In this document: positions 20,022 through 28,032 of the stretch, one piece after another | Numbering within the stretch: position 1 is the stretch's first letter | Layout of the letters: every line of letters starts with the position of its first letter | Assembly (NCBI GenBank): GCA_018268995.1 | Contig: JAFDVL010000020.1 | Location: 63,538-111,152, forward strand | DNA length: 47,615 bases | Origin: Acidobacteriota bacterium | Lineage (GTDB): Bacteria; Acidobacteriota; Blastocatellia; RBC074 | Direction: 5' to 3' | Translations under genes and position numbers: made by a program | Notes under the pieces: generated by a model | Seen by the model: the letters and a program-made list of their open reading frames with translations, nothing else | Database searches by the model: none | Told to the model about the DNA's origin: nothing

Positions 20022-20174
20022 AATGCTTCGGCTAGAATATTTTCAAATTTAGTTTTCATCCGTAGTTCTTCAAACAACTGGTGGAGGCGGTCGGTGTAAA
20101 AGCGGCCCTGAGTTGTCTGTTCAGCCGGAATGCTCACATAAACCGTTTCAGCCATTACAACAACGAGGTGCCAT

Positions 20175-23100
20175 ATGCTCAATCGGGTAGCATCACCAAC
20201 ACCAAATACAACATATGATGTCTTTCTCAGTTATTCTCGCTGCGACAGTGAGTTCGTGAAACTGCTGGAAAAAGCGTTGACCGAACATTCGCCTGCCGAC
20301 GGGCAGCATCTTCTGAGCATCTTTCGTGACGAAGGCAAGATTACCGGCAATGAGTATTATCGCTCCATCGAACGTGCGCTACGGCAGTCGCGCAAGCTAA
20401 TTCTGGTGGCATCGCCCGCTGCATACAAAAGCCAGTATGTGAATGATGAAGTGCGCGATTTCATTCGGATGAAAGGCGCGCGCAATGTCTTCGTGATTTT
20501 GCTTAAAGGGGTGCGAAAAAATGAAATGCAACAGGGGGAGGAGTCATTGCTCGCGATCTCCGAATTGTTGTGGGACGTGCTGCCGATGCCAATGGACGTT
20601 GACTATAGAGATTTTGGTGATTTTTGTGGTTTAGATGAGAGGCTAAATACTAATAAACAAGAAGAGAAGCTGAAGGCAGCGTTGGCGCAGCTAATTAAAG
20701 GCCATCACCTAAATGATTGGCGAAGGGTGTTAGAACACATTTACAACAAAGAGTTAGTGTCGGCTGACAACGAATCGTGGGATATTTTTATTAGCTATGC
20801 TGCTGCTGATGCCGCCTTTGCCGCGCAACTGGAAAAGGAGTTAGAGAAATACGCCCCGCCGAAAGAATTGGCGCAGGCGCACAACCTGCCCGCGCGCCGA
20901 CTCAAAGTCTTCCGTGACGAAGACGACGCGACCAGGGACAACAGCGATGCCATCCGCCAGGCGCTCGAAAGTTCTCGGCAAATGTTCCTGCTATGTTCTC
21001 CTGCCGCACGCGAAGACCGCCGCGTCAAACAACAAGTCGCTCAATTTGCTGGATTGCAAGGATCGGAATGCATCGTTCGTGTGTTAGTGGAAGGGGAGCC
21101 TACATCTAATGGGATGAATGGCGCTTTTCCTGCTGAATTGTGCCATTGGATTAAGGAGCCTGCTTACACCGATTATCGCGGTTTTACAGTGAGGAAAGAC
21201 AAACTTAGTGAAGGCATTTATGGTGGCCATTGGACGACAATGTTGGCGATACACTATCAAGTCACACGCGAAGAGTTGGAGCAGCGTGAACGCAAACGTA
21301 GAAGGCAGAATGTTCAATATAAGGCCTTTATTGCGTTAACTGTGATTCTAGGCCTATCGGCAGCTTTGATATGGGCTAGGTTTCAGCGTGACGAAGCTGT
21401 TAAGCAAAGGCGGGTAGCGGAATCAGGGCTTTATGTCTCCCGCGAATTGTTAGCCCAAACTTCGATAGGTCAGCAGCACTATCAACGTGCGAATGAGTTT
21501 CTAGAAGCTTCGTTTCCTGCATTTGGGGCATTAGACAACGACGACCAGCGGAGCTTCGACTGGTTCTACTTATGGAGGCAGACGCATATGGATAAGCAAA
21601 CGCTGAAAGGACAAGCCGATGGTGTTAATTCTGTGGCGGTTTCGCCTGATGGACGGACCTTGGCGAGTGGAGGTGGTGATGGAACCGTAACACTGTGGGA
21701 TGTCGCACAAGCCAAAGAAAGTGCCACGCTGAGAAGCGGGAGTGACCGTGTTTGGTCCGTATCATTTGCGCCGGATGGGCGGACGCTGGCGAGCGGAGGA
21801 TCGGATGGGACAGTGAAGATTTGGGAGGTAACAAGCGGGCGAGAACTCGTAATGCTTGAAGGTCATCAGGACGATGTTTATTCCGTAGCATTCGCGCCGG
21901 ATGGTCGGCGCTTGGCGAGTGGGAGTGGTGATGGAACCGTAAAACTGTGGGATGTCGCACAAGCCAAGGTAAAGGTCACCCTAAGAAGTGGGAGTGACCA
22001 TGTTTGGTCGGTCGCATTTGCGCCAGATGGGAAGACGCTGGCGAGCGGGGGGAGCGGTAACGTGAAGCTGTGGGATGTGGCAAGCAGTCGGTTATTGGCG
22101 ATCTTTAAAGGTCACGCGGACGGTGTTTATTCCGTGGCATTCGCGCCTGACGGTCAACGCTTGGCAAGTGGCGGGTATGATGACACTGTTAAGATTTGGA
22201 AGGTAGCAAACGGGCGCGCAACCACACTCACTGGGCACATTGATGATATCTCGTCAGTAGCGTTTACGCCGGATGGTCGTACGCTGGTGAGCGCGAGTGA
22301 TGATTGCACTATAAAACTTTGGGATGTTGCGAGCGCGCAGGAAAAAATTACTTTCAAAGGTCATGGAAATAGTGTCAATTCAATAGCGATGATGCCGCAG
22401 TTGCAAATGATAGCGAGTGCGAGCAGTGATGGAACGGTGAAATTTTGGGATATTACAGGCGAATCTGGCCCCTTGGTGATTGGTAAGGGGGATATAGCCG
22501 TCAGGTCAGTGGCAATTGCACCTGACGGGCGAACGCTGGCAGGTAGTTATGGTAACGGCGTGAAGCTTTGGGACATCACCACCAAACAAGAAATTGCCAC
22601 ACTTAGTGTGGAAGGCGATGGGGGACTTTCAGTAGTGTTTGCGCCGGATGGGGGAACATTAGCCTGTGACATTGGTAACAAAGTGCGGTTATGGGATGTT
22701 GCAAGCAAGAAAGAAATCGCAACGTTCCATGGACATAAAGATAACATCTACACTGTAGCTTTTGCGCCAGATGGTAAAACCATAGCAAGTGGAAGTGGTG
22801 ACGGAACAGTAAAGCTGTGGGAGGTCGCACAAGCCAAAGAAAAGGCAACACTAGCAACTGGAAGCGTTGAAATTTGGTCAGTGGCATTCGCACCGGATGG
22901 ACGAACACTTGCGTATGGTGCTGGCAATGAGGTGAAGCTCTGGGATATGGCGCGCCAACAGGGTATTCCGACGCTATACGAACATAGAGATCGCGTGAAG
23001 TCGTTGGCCTTTGCTCCAGACGGACGGACCTTGGCGAGTGGAAGTGATGATGGGACAGTAAAGCTGTGGGATGTCGCACAAGCCAAAGAAAAGGCAACAT

Positions 23101-23432
23101 TGACAAGCGGGAGCTTCGTAAGAAGTAGAGGCGTCTACACCGGAGTGTATTCTTTGGCATTTTCACCTGATGGAAAAACTCTGGCAAGCGGCAGAAATGG
23201 TTATCAAGTAAAGCTCTGGGATGTCACGAGTGCGCAAGAGAAAGTAACGCTGAATGCGGAGGGGGGGAGTGTTTTTTCTTTGGCATTTGCACCTGATGGG
23301 AGAAGTCTTATATCAGGGGGAATTGGATGGAAAAAAAACGATGACCAGTCGAGGTTTTCTATTTACATCTGGCAAGGGGCAACTGATGAGGAAGTAGCGA
23401 GGCAGTGCATTCGTTGCGGGCGGAAAGAGTGA
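20175..23432 (+). CDS. Double-TIR, membrane-anchored WD40 protein
   Basis: A 1085-aa multidomain protein. TIR 1 (about residues 14-115) begins YDVFLSYSRCD and has the loop FRDEGKITG; E92 in VNDEVRDF is positioned like the catalytic Glu of TIR NADases. TIR 2 (about 202-306) begins WDIFISYAAAD and has FRDEDDATRDN, but Gln287 replaces that Glu (VKQQVAQF). A basic stretch precedes one membrane helix (about 382-403). Fourteen WD40 repeats follow (about 481-1080), enough for two seven-bladed propellers. The propellers would lie across the membrane from the TIR domains if the helix inserts in the usual way. GAGG lies upstream of the ATG. Parts are more AT-rich than neighbours (about 20590-20760), hinting at transfer. 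TIR-WD40 proteins occur in multicellular bacteria and some defence contexts; the role here is unproven. Confidence 0.9.
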   Translation: MLNRVASPTPNTTYDVFLSYSRCDSEFVKLLEKALTEHSPADGQHLLSIFRDEGKITGNEYYRSIERALRQSRKLILVASPAAYKSQYVNDEVRDFIRMKGARNVFVILLKGVRKNEMQQGEESLLAISELLWDVLPMPMDVDYRDFGDFCGLDERLNTNKQEEKLKAALAQLIKGHHLNDWRRVLEHIYNKELVSADNESWDIFISYAAADAAFAAQLEKELEKYAPPKELAQAHNLPARRLKVFRDEDDATRDNSDAIRQALESSRQMFLLCSPAAREDRRVKQQVAQFAGLQGSECIVRVLVEGEPTSNGMNGAFPAELCHWIKEPAYTDYRGFTVRKDKLSEGIYGGHWTTMLAIHYQVTREELEQRERKRRRQNVQYKAFIALTVILGLSAALIWARFQRDEAVKQRRVAESGLYVSRELLAQTSIGQQHYQRANEFLEASFPAFGALDNDDQRSFDWFYLWRQTHMDKQTLKGQADGVNSVAVSPDGRTLASGGGDGTVTLWDVAQAKESATLRSGSDRVWSVSFAPDGRTLASGGSDGTVKIWEVTSGRELVMLEGHQDDVYSVAFAPDGRRLASGSGDGTVKLWDVAQAKVKVTLRSGSDHVWSVAFAPDGKTLASGGSGNVKLWDVASSRLLAIFKGHADGVYSVAFAPDGQRLASGGYDDTVKIWKVANGRATTLTGHIDDISSVAFTPDGRTLVSASDDCTIKLWDVASAQEKITFKGHGNSVNSIAMMPQLQMIASASSDGTVKFWDITGESGPLVIGKGDIAVRSVAIAPDGRTLAGSYGNGVKLWDITTKQEIATLSVEGDGGLSVVFAPDGGTLACDIGNKVRLWDVASKKEIATFHGHKDNIYTVAFAPDGKTIASGSGDGTVKLWEVAQAKEKATLATGSVEIWSVAFAPDGRTLAYGAGNEVKLWDMARQQGIPTLYEHRDRVKSLAFAPDGRTLASGSDDGTVKLWDVAQAKEKATLTSGSFVRSRGVYTGVYSLAFSPDGKTLASGRNGYQVKLWDVTSAQEKVTLNAEGGSVFSLAFAPDGRSLISGGIGWKKNDDQSRFSIYIWQGATDEEVARQCIRCGRKE

Positions 23433-23548
23433 AGCTGAAACACGATTGTACAGTGGTACGCTGTTCACAAACCCAAAGGCTGCGTCGTATACTTGGCAAG
23501 CCGGAGAACGCACCGGTTCCATAAGCAAGCATCGAAAACACAACACGT

Positions 23549-24778
23549 ATGCAGGAATATCAATTCACCAAAATTCGCCAACAATTCGCCCGCGAAGCTC
23601 TCGCGGACATCGAAGCGACTGTTCACCAACGAGTCACTGCCAAACTGAAAATCGCGCCTGGTGCCAACATCGCCATCACCGTTGGCAGTCGCGGCATTGC
23701 GAACATTGCGCGTATTGCCAAAGCGACGGCGGATGCGGTCAAAGCTTGTGGCGGTGCGCCGTTCATCATTCCGGCGATGGGCAGTCACGGCGGGGCTACG
23801 GCGGAAGGGCAGCGCGAGATTCTGGCTTCGTATGGCGTGACGGAAGAGGCGATGGGCTGTCCGATTCGCGCTACGATGGAAGTGGTGGAGATTGATAGCA
23901 CGGGGCTGGAAATGAAGGTTTTCATGGACAGGTTCGGCTATGAATCCGATGGCGTGATTTTGCTGAATCGCATCAAACCCCACACGGCGTTTCACGGCGA
24001 ATTTGAAAGCGGGCTGATCAAAATGAGCGTGATTGGCCTCGGCAAAGAGCGGCTCGCGAATGAGATTCATCGCTTCGGTGTCTACGGGCTGAAAACGATT
24101 ATGCCGCAGGCGGGGCGGCGCATTTTGGAGACGGGCAAGATCGTGCTGGGCGTAGGCATCGTCGAAAACGCCTACGATGAAACCGCCATCATCGAAGCGT
24201 TGACGCCTGCCGAAATTCTGACGCGTGAACCGGAGTTGCTGGCGCTGGCGAAACAACTGATGCCGAGCTTTCCGCTGTGCGATATTGATGTGTTGATTGT
24301 GGATCAGATTGGCAAGAATATCAGTGGTTCCGGGATGGACCCGAATGTCATTGGTCGTATGAAAATCCCCGGCGAACCGCCTGCCGAATTCCCCAAAGTC
24401 AAAGTCATTATTACTACTGACATCACCGAAGCTTCGCACGGAAACGCCTGCGGCATTGGTTTGGCTGATGTGACGACGCGGCGGTTGGCCGACAAAATTG
24501 ATTGGGATGCGACGTACATGAATGGTATTACCAGCGGCTTTTACGAGCACTTTATGTTGCCCATCGTCGCGCCGACCGATTTGCAAGCCTTTGAATGGGG
24601 CATTCGCGCCAGCCACGATCCGTACGCGCCGAAGAAGATTGTTCGCATCAAAGACACGCTGCACGTCAGCGAAATGTATGTGTCGGATGCCGCACTCGGC
24701 GAAGTGAAAGATCGCGTCCAAATCATTAGCGAGCCGAAAAGTTTGTTTGATGAACAGGGATCGCTGATTGCATTTTGA
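23549..24778 (+). CDS. LarA-like (DUF2088) nickel-dependent hydroxyacid racemase/epimerase family protein
   Basis: A 409-aa protein of the lactate racemase superfamily. Lactate racemase uses a nickel-pincer cofactor tethered to Lys184, with His108, His174 and His200 around the active site. Here GSHGGAT (H80), TAFHGEFESGLIK (H149 and K158) and NEIHRF (H174) fit this pattern, including the 16-residue spacing from Lys to the last His. It is followed directly by a sugar-acid kinase and a PdxA2-like dehydrogenase, so a role in epimerising a C4 or related sugar acid before phosphorylation is a reasonable inference. The cofactor-making larB, larC and larE genes are not in this window. No clear ribosome-binding site is seen before 23549. 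The gene overlaps or touches the next start. Confidence 0.82.
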   Translation: MQEYQFTKIRQQFAREALADIEATVHQRVTAKLKIAPGANIAITVGSRGIANIARIAKATADAVKACGGAPFIIPAMGSHGGATAEGQREILASYGVTEEAMGCPIRATMEVVEIDSTGLEMKVFMDRFGYESDGVILLNRIKPHTAFHGEFESGLIKMSVIGLGKERLANEIHRFGVYGLKTIMPQAGRRILETGKIVLGVGIVENAYDETAIIEALTPAEILTREPELLALAKQLMPSFPLCDIDVLIVDQIGKNISGSGMDPNVIGRMKIPGEPPAEFPKVKVIITTDITEASHGNACGIGLADVTTRRLADKIDWDATYMNGITSGFYEHFMLPIVAPTDLQAFEWGIRASHDPYAPKKIVRIKDTLHVSEMYVSDAALGEVKDRVQIISEPKSLFDEQGSLIAF

Positions 24779-24780
24779 CG

Positions 24781-25917
24781 ATGCCTCCTGCCTTACTCAT
24801 TATCGCCGATGACTTAACTGGCGCAAACGACACGGGCGTGCAGTTTGCCAAGCGTGGAATTCGCGTCATCGTCAGTATTCATCACGAACACCCACTGGAA
24901 AATTTTGCCCACGACTGTCAGGTTCTGGTGGTGAACACCGAATCACGTCACCTTACCCCCGCAGAAGCCTATCGCCGCGTCGCTGCTGTTGCGCACGCAG
25001 GTGTCGCGCTTGGCATTCCGCAGTTTTACAAGAAAACTGATTCGACGTTGCGCGGCAACATCGGCGCTGAACTTGCGGCACTGTTGGAAGCAACAGGCGA
25101 ATCCGCGTTATTTTTTGCGCCTGCCTATCCCAAACTTAACCGTACGACTCAGCAGGGAACGCAATTTGTGAATGGCATTCCGCTCAGTCAATCTGCCTTT
25201 GCCGCTGATGTGCGCAATCCGCTTCGGCAGGATTTCATTCCTGCCTTGCTGGCTCAGCAAACGAACCGAGCGGTGAAGCTCTTCGATCAATTGCCCGTAG
25301 CAGAGAGCCAGCCCACGATTTATGTGCTGGATGCACAAACGGATGAGGATTTACGACGATCTGCGCAGTTGCTGGCGGGAAAGAGCCTGTTGGCGGGGTC
25401 TGCCGGATTGGCCGAATTTCTGGCCGAGTCAATGCAGGCGATAACAACTCCTGCGCCAATGCCCACCTTGTCTTCCCCTGTTCTGGTGGTAAATGGCAGT
25501 ATGCACGAAACTTCGTTGCGGCAAGTCGAACACGCTGCACAGCGTGGCTGGCAGCGATTTGCGCTGGCTTCTGAACCATCGGTTTCACAAGTCGTTGATA
25601 CGCTGGCGACGGCGCGGCGCGCGTTGCTCACCACTTCCCCTGAAATTGTCGAGGAACAGGCAGCGATGCGTTTGGCAAATTTCGTTCATCAGGTTGTTCG
25701 TCAAATTTCTGTTCCGACCCTGATTGTTTTTGGCGGCGACACGTTGGCCGCAATCGCTGAAGCATGCGGATGGACGGCATTTTGTCCACAAACAGAATTT
25801 TTGCCTGGTGTGCCATTCGTCAAAGTTTGCGGGCGGGCCGAGGTGGAGTTATTAACCAAAGCAGGTGGCTTTGGCGGCGTAGACTTGATCCAGGTTGTGG
25901 CAGAAGCCCGACTGTAA
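24781..25917 (+). CDS. Four-carbon acid sugar kinase (DUF1537; DtnK/OtnK-like)
   Basis: A 378-aa kinase of the family that phosphorylates D-threonate, D-erythronate or related four-carbon sugar acids with ATP. The N-terminal domain begins with the family motif IIADDLTGANDTGVQFA (about residues 7-23) and contains YKKTDSTLRGNIGAE. The C-terminal nucleotide-binding domain has NGSMHETS and a glycine-rich FGGDTLAA. An ATG at 24781 is preferred to a TTG at 24775; both are near the upstream stop at 24776-24778, suggesting translational coupling. The family commonly pairs with PdxA2, as here. The last codons, encoding AEARL, and the stop codon lie inside the arm of an inverted repeat (25901-25966), so the C-terminus appears to have been set by repeat insertion. 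Confidence 0.88.
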   Translation: MPPALLIIADDLTGANDTGVQFAKRGIRVIVSIHHEHPLENFAHDCQVLVVNTESRHLTPAEAYRRVAAVAHAGVALGIPQFYKKTDSTLRGNIGAELAALLEATGESALFFAPAYPKLNRTTQQGTQFVNGIPLSQSAFAADVRNPLRQDFIPALLAQQTNRAVKLFDQLPVAESQPTIYVLDAQTDEDLRRSAQLLAGKSLLAGSAGLAEFLAESMQAITTPAPMPTLSSPVLVVNGSMHETSLRQVEHAAQRGWQRFALASEPSVSQVVDTLATARRALLTTSPEIVEEQAAMRLANFVHQVVRQISVPTLIVFGGDTLAAIAEACGWTAFCPQTEFLPGVPFVKVCGRAEVELLTKAGGFGGVDLIQVVAEARL

Positions 25918-25966
25918 AGGATGGCGTATATTCTTGAAAACGCCCTCCTTTACAGTCGGGCTTCTG
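25901..25966. repeat. 26-bp-arm inverted repeat (EARL-stop family), copy A
   Basis: Arm 25901-25926 and arm 25941-25966 are reverse complements with one mismatch. Each arm contains GAAGCCCGACTGTAA, which reads Glu-Ala-Arg-Leu-stop inward in the frame of the entering gene. The left arm forms the C-terminus of the kinase gene. A degenerate copy lies at 36951-37019, and the first 20 bases of the window resemble one arm. Confidence 0.88.
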
Positions 25967-26012
25967 CTGTTACGTGTATTGGCAGATCAGGTTGGAAAGA
26001 AGTATTCGGCGC

Positions 26013-26074
26013 AACAAACAAGATGTTTGTTGTACAGCTTCGGCGAATTTGTAGCGCAAACATCTTGTTTGCGC
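26013..26074. repeat. GTAC/GTAG family 2 palindromic pair, copy B
   Basis: Left hairpin AACAAACA/TGTTTGTT with loop AGA (26013-26031) followed by GTAC. Right hairpin GCGCAAACA/TGTTTGCGC with loop TCT (26054-26074) in the context GTAGCGC. It closely matches the pair at 5309-5370. With the adjacent element at 25901-25966 it splits the kinase gene from the PdxA2-like gene. Confidence 0.87.
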
Positions 26075-26105
26075 CGCTGCTAATTTCAGAGAAGGAATTT
26101 TGAAA

Positions 26106-27071
26106 ATGTGTATTGCGATCACGATGGGCGACAGCAGTGGGGTTGGCCCGGAAATTGTGCTGAAGGCGTTTGCACAGGGCGAATTGCCAGATGACTTCAT
26201 CGTCATTGGCGATGCCAGTATTCTGCAAATCTGTAATCAGCAATTGGGCTATGGCGTGCCGCTGCAAACGATCCGTAACGTCGCCGAACGACAGCCGGAC
26301 GTGCTTAATATCTACGATCTCGCATTGCTGACACCGGACGATTTGTGCATCGGGAAAGTGTCGCAAAAATCCGGGCAGGCGGCGCTGGCATACGTCGAAC
26401 GTGCGACACGCCTTGCCCTTGCCAAAGAGGTTTCTGCGATTGTGACGTTGCCGATCAACAAAGAGGCCACGCGCCTGACCGCACCGAATTTCAGCGGCCA
26501 CACGGAATTTATTGCTGAGCTTTGCGGAGAAGAGAATTACACGATGATGCTGGCGTCAGAGCAGTTGATTGTGACGCACGTTTCGACGCACATTTCGCTG
26601 CGGCAGGCACTCGAACAGGTGACGACCGAAAAAGTGCTGAACATCATTCGCCTGACGCACGATGCCGTCGCCAAATTGCGCCCGCGTAACAAAATTGCCG
26701 TGGCTGGATTAAACCCGCACGCCGGAGAAAATGGGTCTTTCGGGATGGAAGACCTCACCCAGATCAAGCCTGCCATTGAAGCTGCCCGCGCCGAAGGCAT
26801 TGACGCCAATGGCCCCTTTCCGCCCGACACGATTTTCTTTCAAACCGTCAAAGGCAAAGCCTACGATGCGGTTGTTTGCATGTATCACGATCAGGGTCAC
26901 ATCCCGATGAAGCTGCTGGATTTTGAGGGCGGCATCAACGTCACGCTTGGTTTGCCGATCATTCGCACCTCGGTGGATCACGGCACGGCCTTCGATATTG
27001 CCTGGCAAGGCAAAGCGTTTACGCGAAGCCTGAAAGAAGCTTGTGCGCTGGCGGTGAAATTAGTTAAGTGA
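26106..27071 (+). CDS. pdxA2: PdxA2-like 4-phospho-hydroxyacid dehydrogenase
   Basis: A 321-aa protein of the PdxA family, which oxidises 4-phosphohydroxy-L-threonine in vitamin B6 synthesis. The PdxA2 branch instead oxidises and decarboxylates D-threonate or D-erythronate 4-phosphate to dihydroxyacetone phosphate. The gene follows a DUF1537 kinase, which favours the PdxA2 role. Visible motifs: ITMGDSSGVGPEI (residues 5-17), LPINKEA, SGHTEFIAEL with a metal-site His (H132), VTHVSTHISL, YHDQGHIPMK and SVDHGTAFDIA. Its length is typical of the family. An ATG at 26106 is preferred over TTG at 26100; AAGGA lies upstream. The stop codon abuts a GTAC family 1 repeat (27071). Confidence 0.88.
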   Translation: MCIAITMGDSSGVGPEIVLKAFAQGELPDDFIVIGDASILQICNQQLGYGVPLQTIRNVAERQPDVLNIYDLALLTPDDLCIGKVSQKSGQAALAYVERATRLALAKEVSAIVTLPINKEATRLTAPNFSGHTEFIAELCGEENYTMMLASEQLIVTHVSTHISLRQALEQVTTEKVLNIIRLTHDAVAKLRPRNKIAVAGLNPHAGENGSFGMEDLTQIKPAIEAARAEGIDANGPFPPDTIFFQTVKGKAYDAVVCMYHDQGHIPMKLLDFEGGINVTLGLPIIRTSVDHGTAFDIAWQGKAFTRSLKEACALAVKLVK

Positions 27072-27144
27072 TGTACGACAGGCGGCCCGCCTGTCATTGC
27101 TTCAACTTTTCAGCCAGTGACAGCCAATCTACCTGTCGTACATT
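27071..27144. repeat. GTAC family 1 palindromic pair, copy C
   Basis: GTAC (27073-27076) precedes hairpin GACAGGCG/CGCCTGTC with loop GCC (27077-27095). The second hairpin (about 27119-27137) is decayed, but GTACATT follows it as in other copies. The spacer ATTGCTTCAACTTTTCAGCC matches copy A at 84-199 with one difference. The TGA stop of the preceding gene touches the element. Confidence 0.8.
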
Positions 27145-27189
27145 GTGCGTTTCGTTTTGCGTAAGCCGTAGACTTGGGCGTGGTCTTTG

Positions 27190-28032
27190 CTATCTTCTTC
27201 GCGAATACGTTGCCGTCAGCAGTTCAGTGCGGGCTTTCCTGCCTGCAACTAATTCCTGCCAGACGATTTCTTCCGCCTGTTCGGCCTGGTCTTCCAGTTC
27301 ACGCAACAATGTGTCTCGTTGAGAGATGCGGGCTTTGAGTTCCGCTTCCAGCAACCCAATGGGCTTATTTCGTGTCAGCAGCAGCAACAGATCATTTGTG
27401 TCCTCAACCAGCTTCTGTACCAGATACGTTCGCAACAGGCTTCCCAGTACATGCTTGACGTGGGCTAGTTCGTGGCTCAGAACTTCGAGATACCGTTCTT
27501 CTCGCTGTAGCTCGCTGAAGGGAATAAAGCCATTCGGACGGGCCACGTGTGGGCCGCTTACGGCCTGATCAATATTCGTAAAACAGAGCTTCAGCACGGC
27601 TGTATGACGCTTGCCACTTGGATCAAAGCGTTCGATATTGAAGCTGCCTGCGGTGCTGTTTGGGATTGTATATCCTGCCTGAAATTCCAGATACACCTGA
27701 TGTCCGCTGTGTTCCGCCCAGTCCCACAATTCGTACAAGGTGGGGTGCAGCCATCTCCCATCCGCGTCTGTGGCCAGGATACGACGTTCCATCGCCTTCC
27801 ATCGTTCCACTTCCTTGCGAGAAAGCCGTGAGGTCAGCAGGCCGGATTGCTTAATTCTCAGACTGGGCATCTTCACCTCCACCACCGTATTTTCTGACGC
27901 CGGATTTACGTGATGCCGCCCAAAATCGGAACCAGGCGTTTCAGCGTAAGAGATTCGGATCACTTGTGCTTCAAGAGATAACGTTCCAACCAGCAAAGCC
28001 AGGGCTGCGAACGAGCAGAGAAATCGCAGCAT
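27190..28032 (-). CDS. Secreted putative zinc protease-like protein with HELAH motif
   Basis: A 280-aa protein with a signal peptide (about 1-22). The sequence LSHELAHVKH contains H187-E188-x-x-H191, the zinc-binding and catalytic HExxH of zincin peptidases. A third ligand cannot be assigned from sequence. Residues about 215-265 are charged and heptad-like, consistent with a coiled coil. I do not recognise a named family, so peptidase activity is inference from the motif and a secreted location. The start at 28032 is supported by GGAGG five bases upstream; an in-frame upstream ATG at 28188 is not. It is convergent with the PdxA2 gene and divergent from the sigma factor gene. Confidence 0.72.
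   Translation of the reverse strand: MLRFLCSFAALALLVGTLSLEAQVIRISYAETPGSDFGRHHVNPASENTVVEVKMPSLRIKQSGLLTSRLSRKEVERWKAMERRILATDADGRWLHPTLYELWDWAEHSGHQVYLEFQAGYTIPNSTAGSFNIERFDPSGKRHTAVLKLCFTNIDQAVSGPHVARPNGFIPFSELQREERYLEVLSHELAHVKHVLGSLLRTYLVQKLVEDTNDLLLLLTRNKPIGLLEAELKARISQRDTLLRELEDQAEQAEEIVWQELVAGRKARTELLTATYSRRR

Noticed and set aside
19892..20182. Minus-strand open frame with a plausible-looking start MAETVYVSIPAEQT in the gap upstream of the TIR gene
   Set aside because: It runs into the end of the cation transporter gene on the other strand, has no ribosome-binding site and no family I recognise.
20175..23432. NLR-like (STAND) immune receptor
   Set aside because: Between the TIR domains and WD40 repeats there is only a membrane helix; no NACHT or NB-ARC Walker A motif is visible.
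23465..24721. Long minus-strand open frame (418 codons) over the LarA-like gene
   Set aside because: Antisense to a clear DUF2088 gene and with low-quality, His/Arg/Phe-rich composition typical of shadow frames.
25950..26501. Minus-strand open frame ending in AEARL
   Set aside because: It is antisense to the PdxA2-like gene; its last residues come from the right arm of the inverted repeat, which carries the same tail on both strands.
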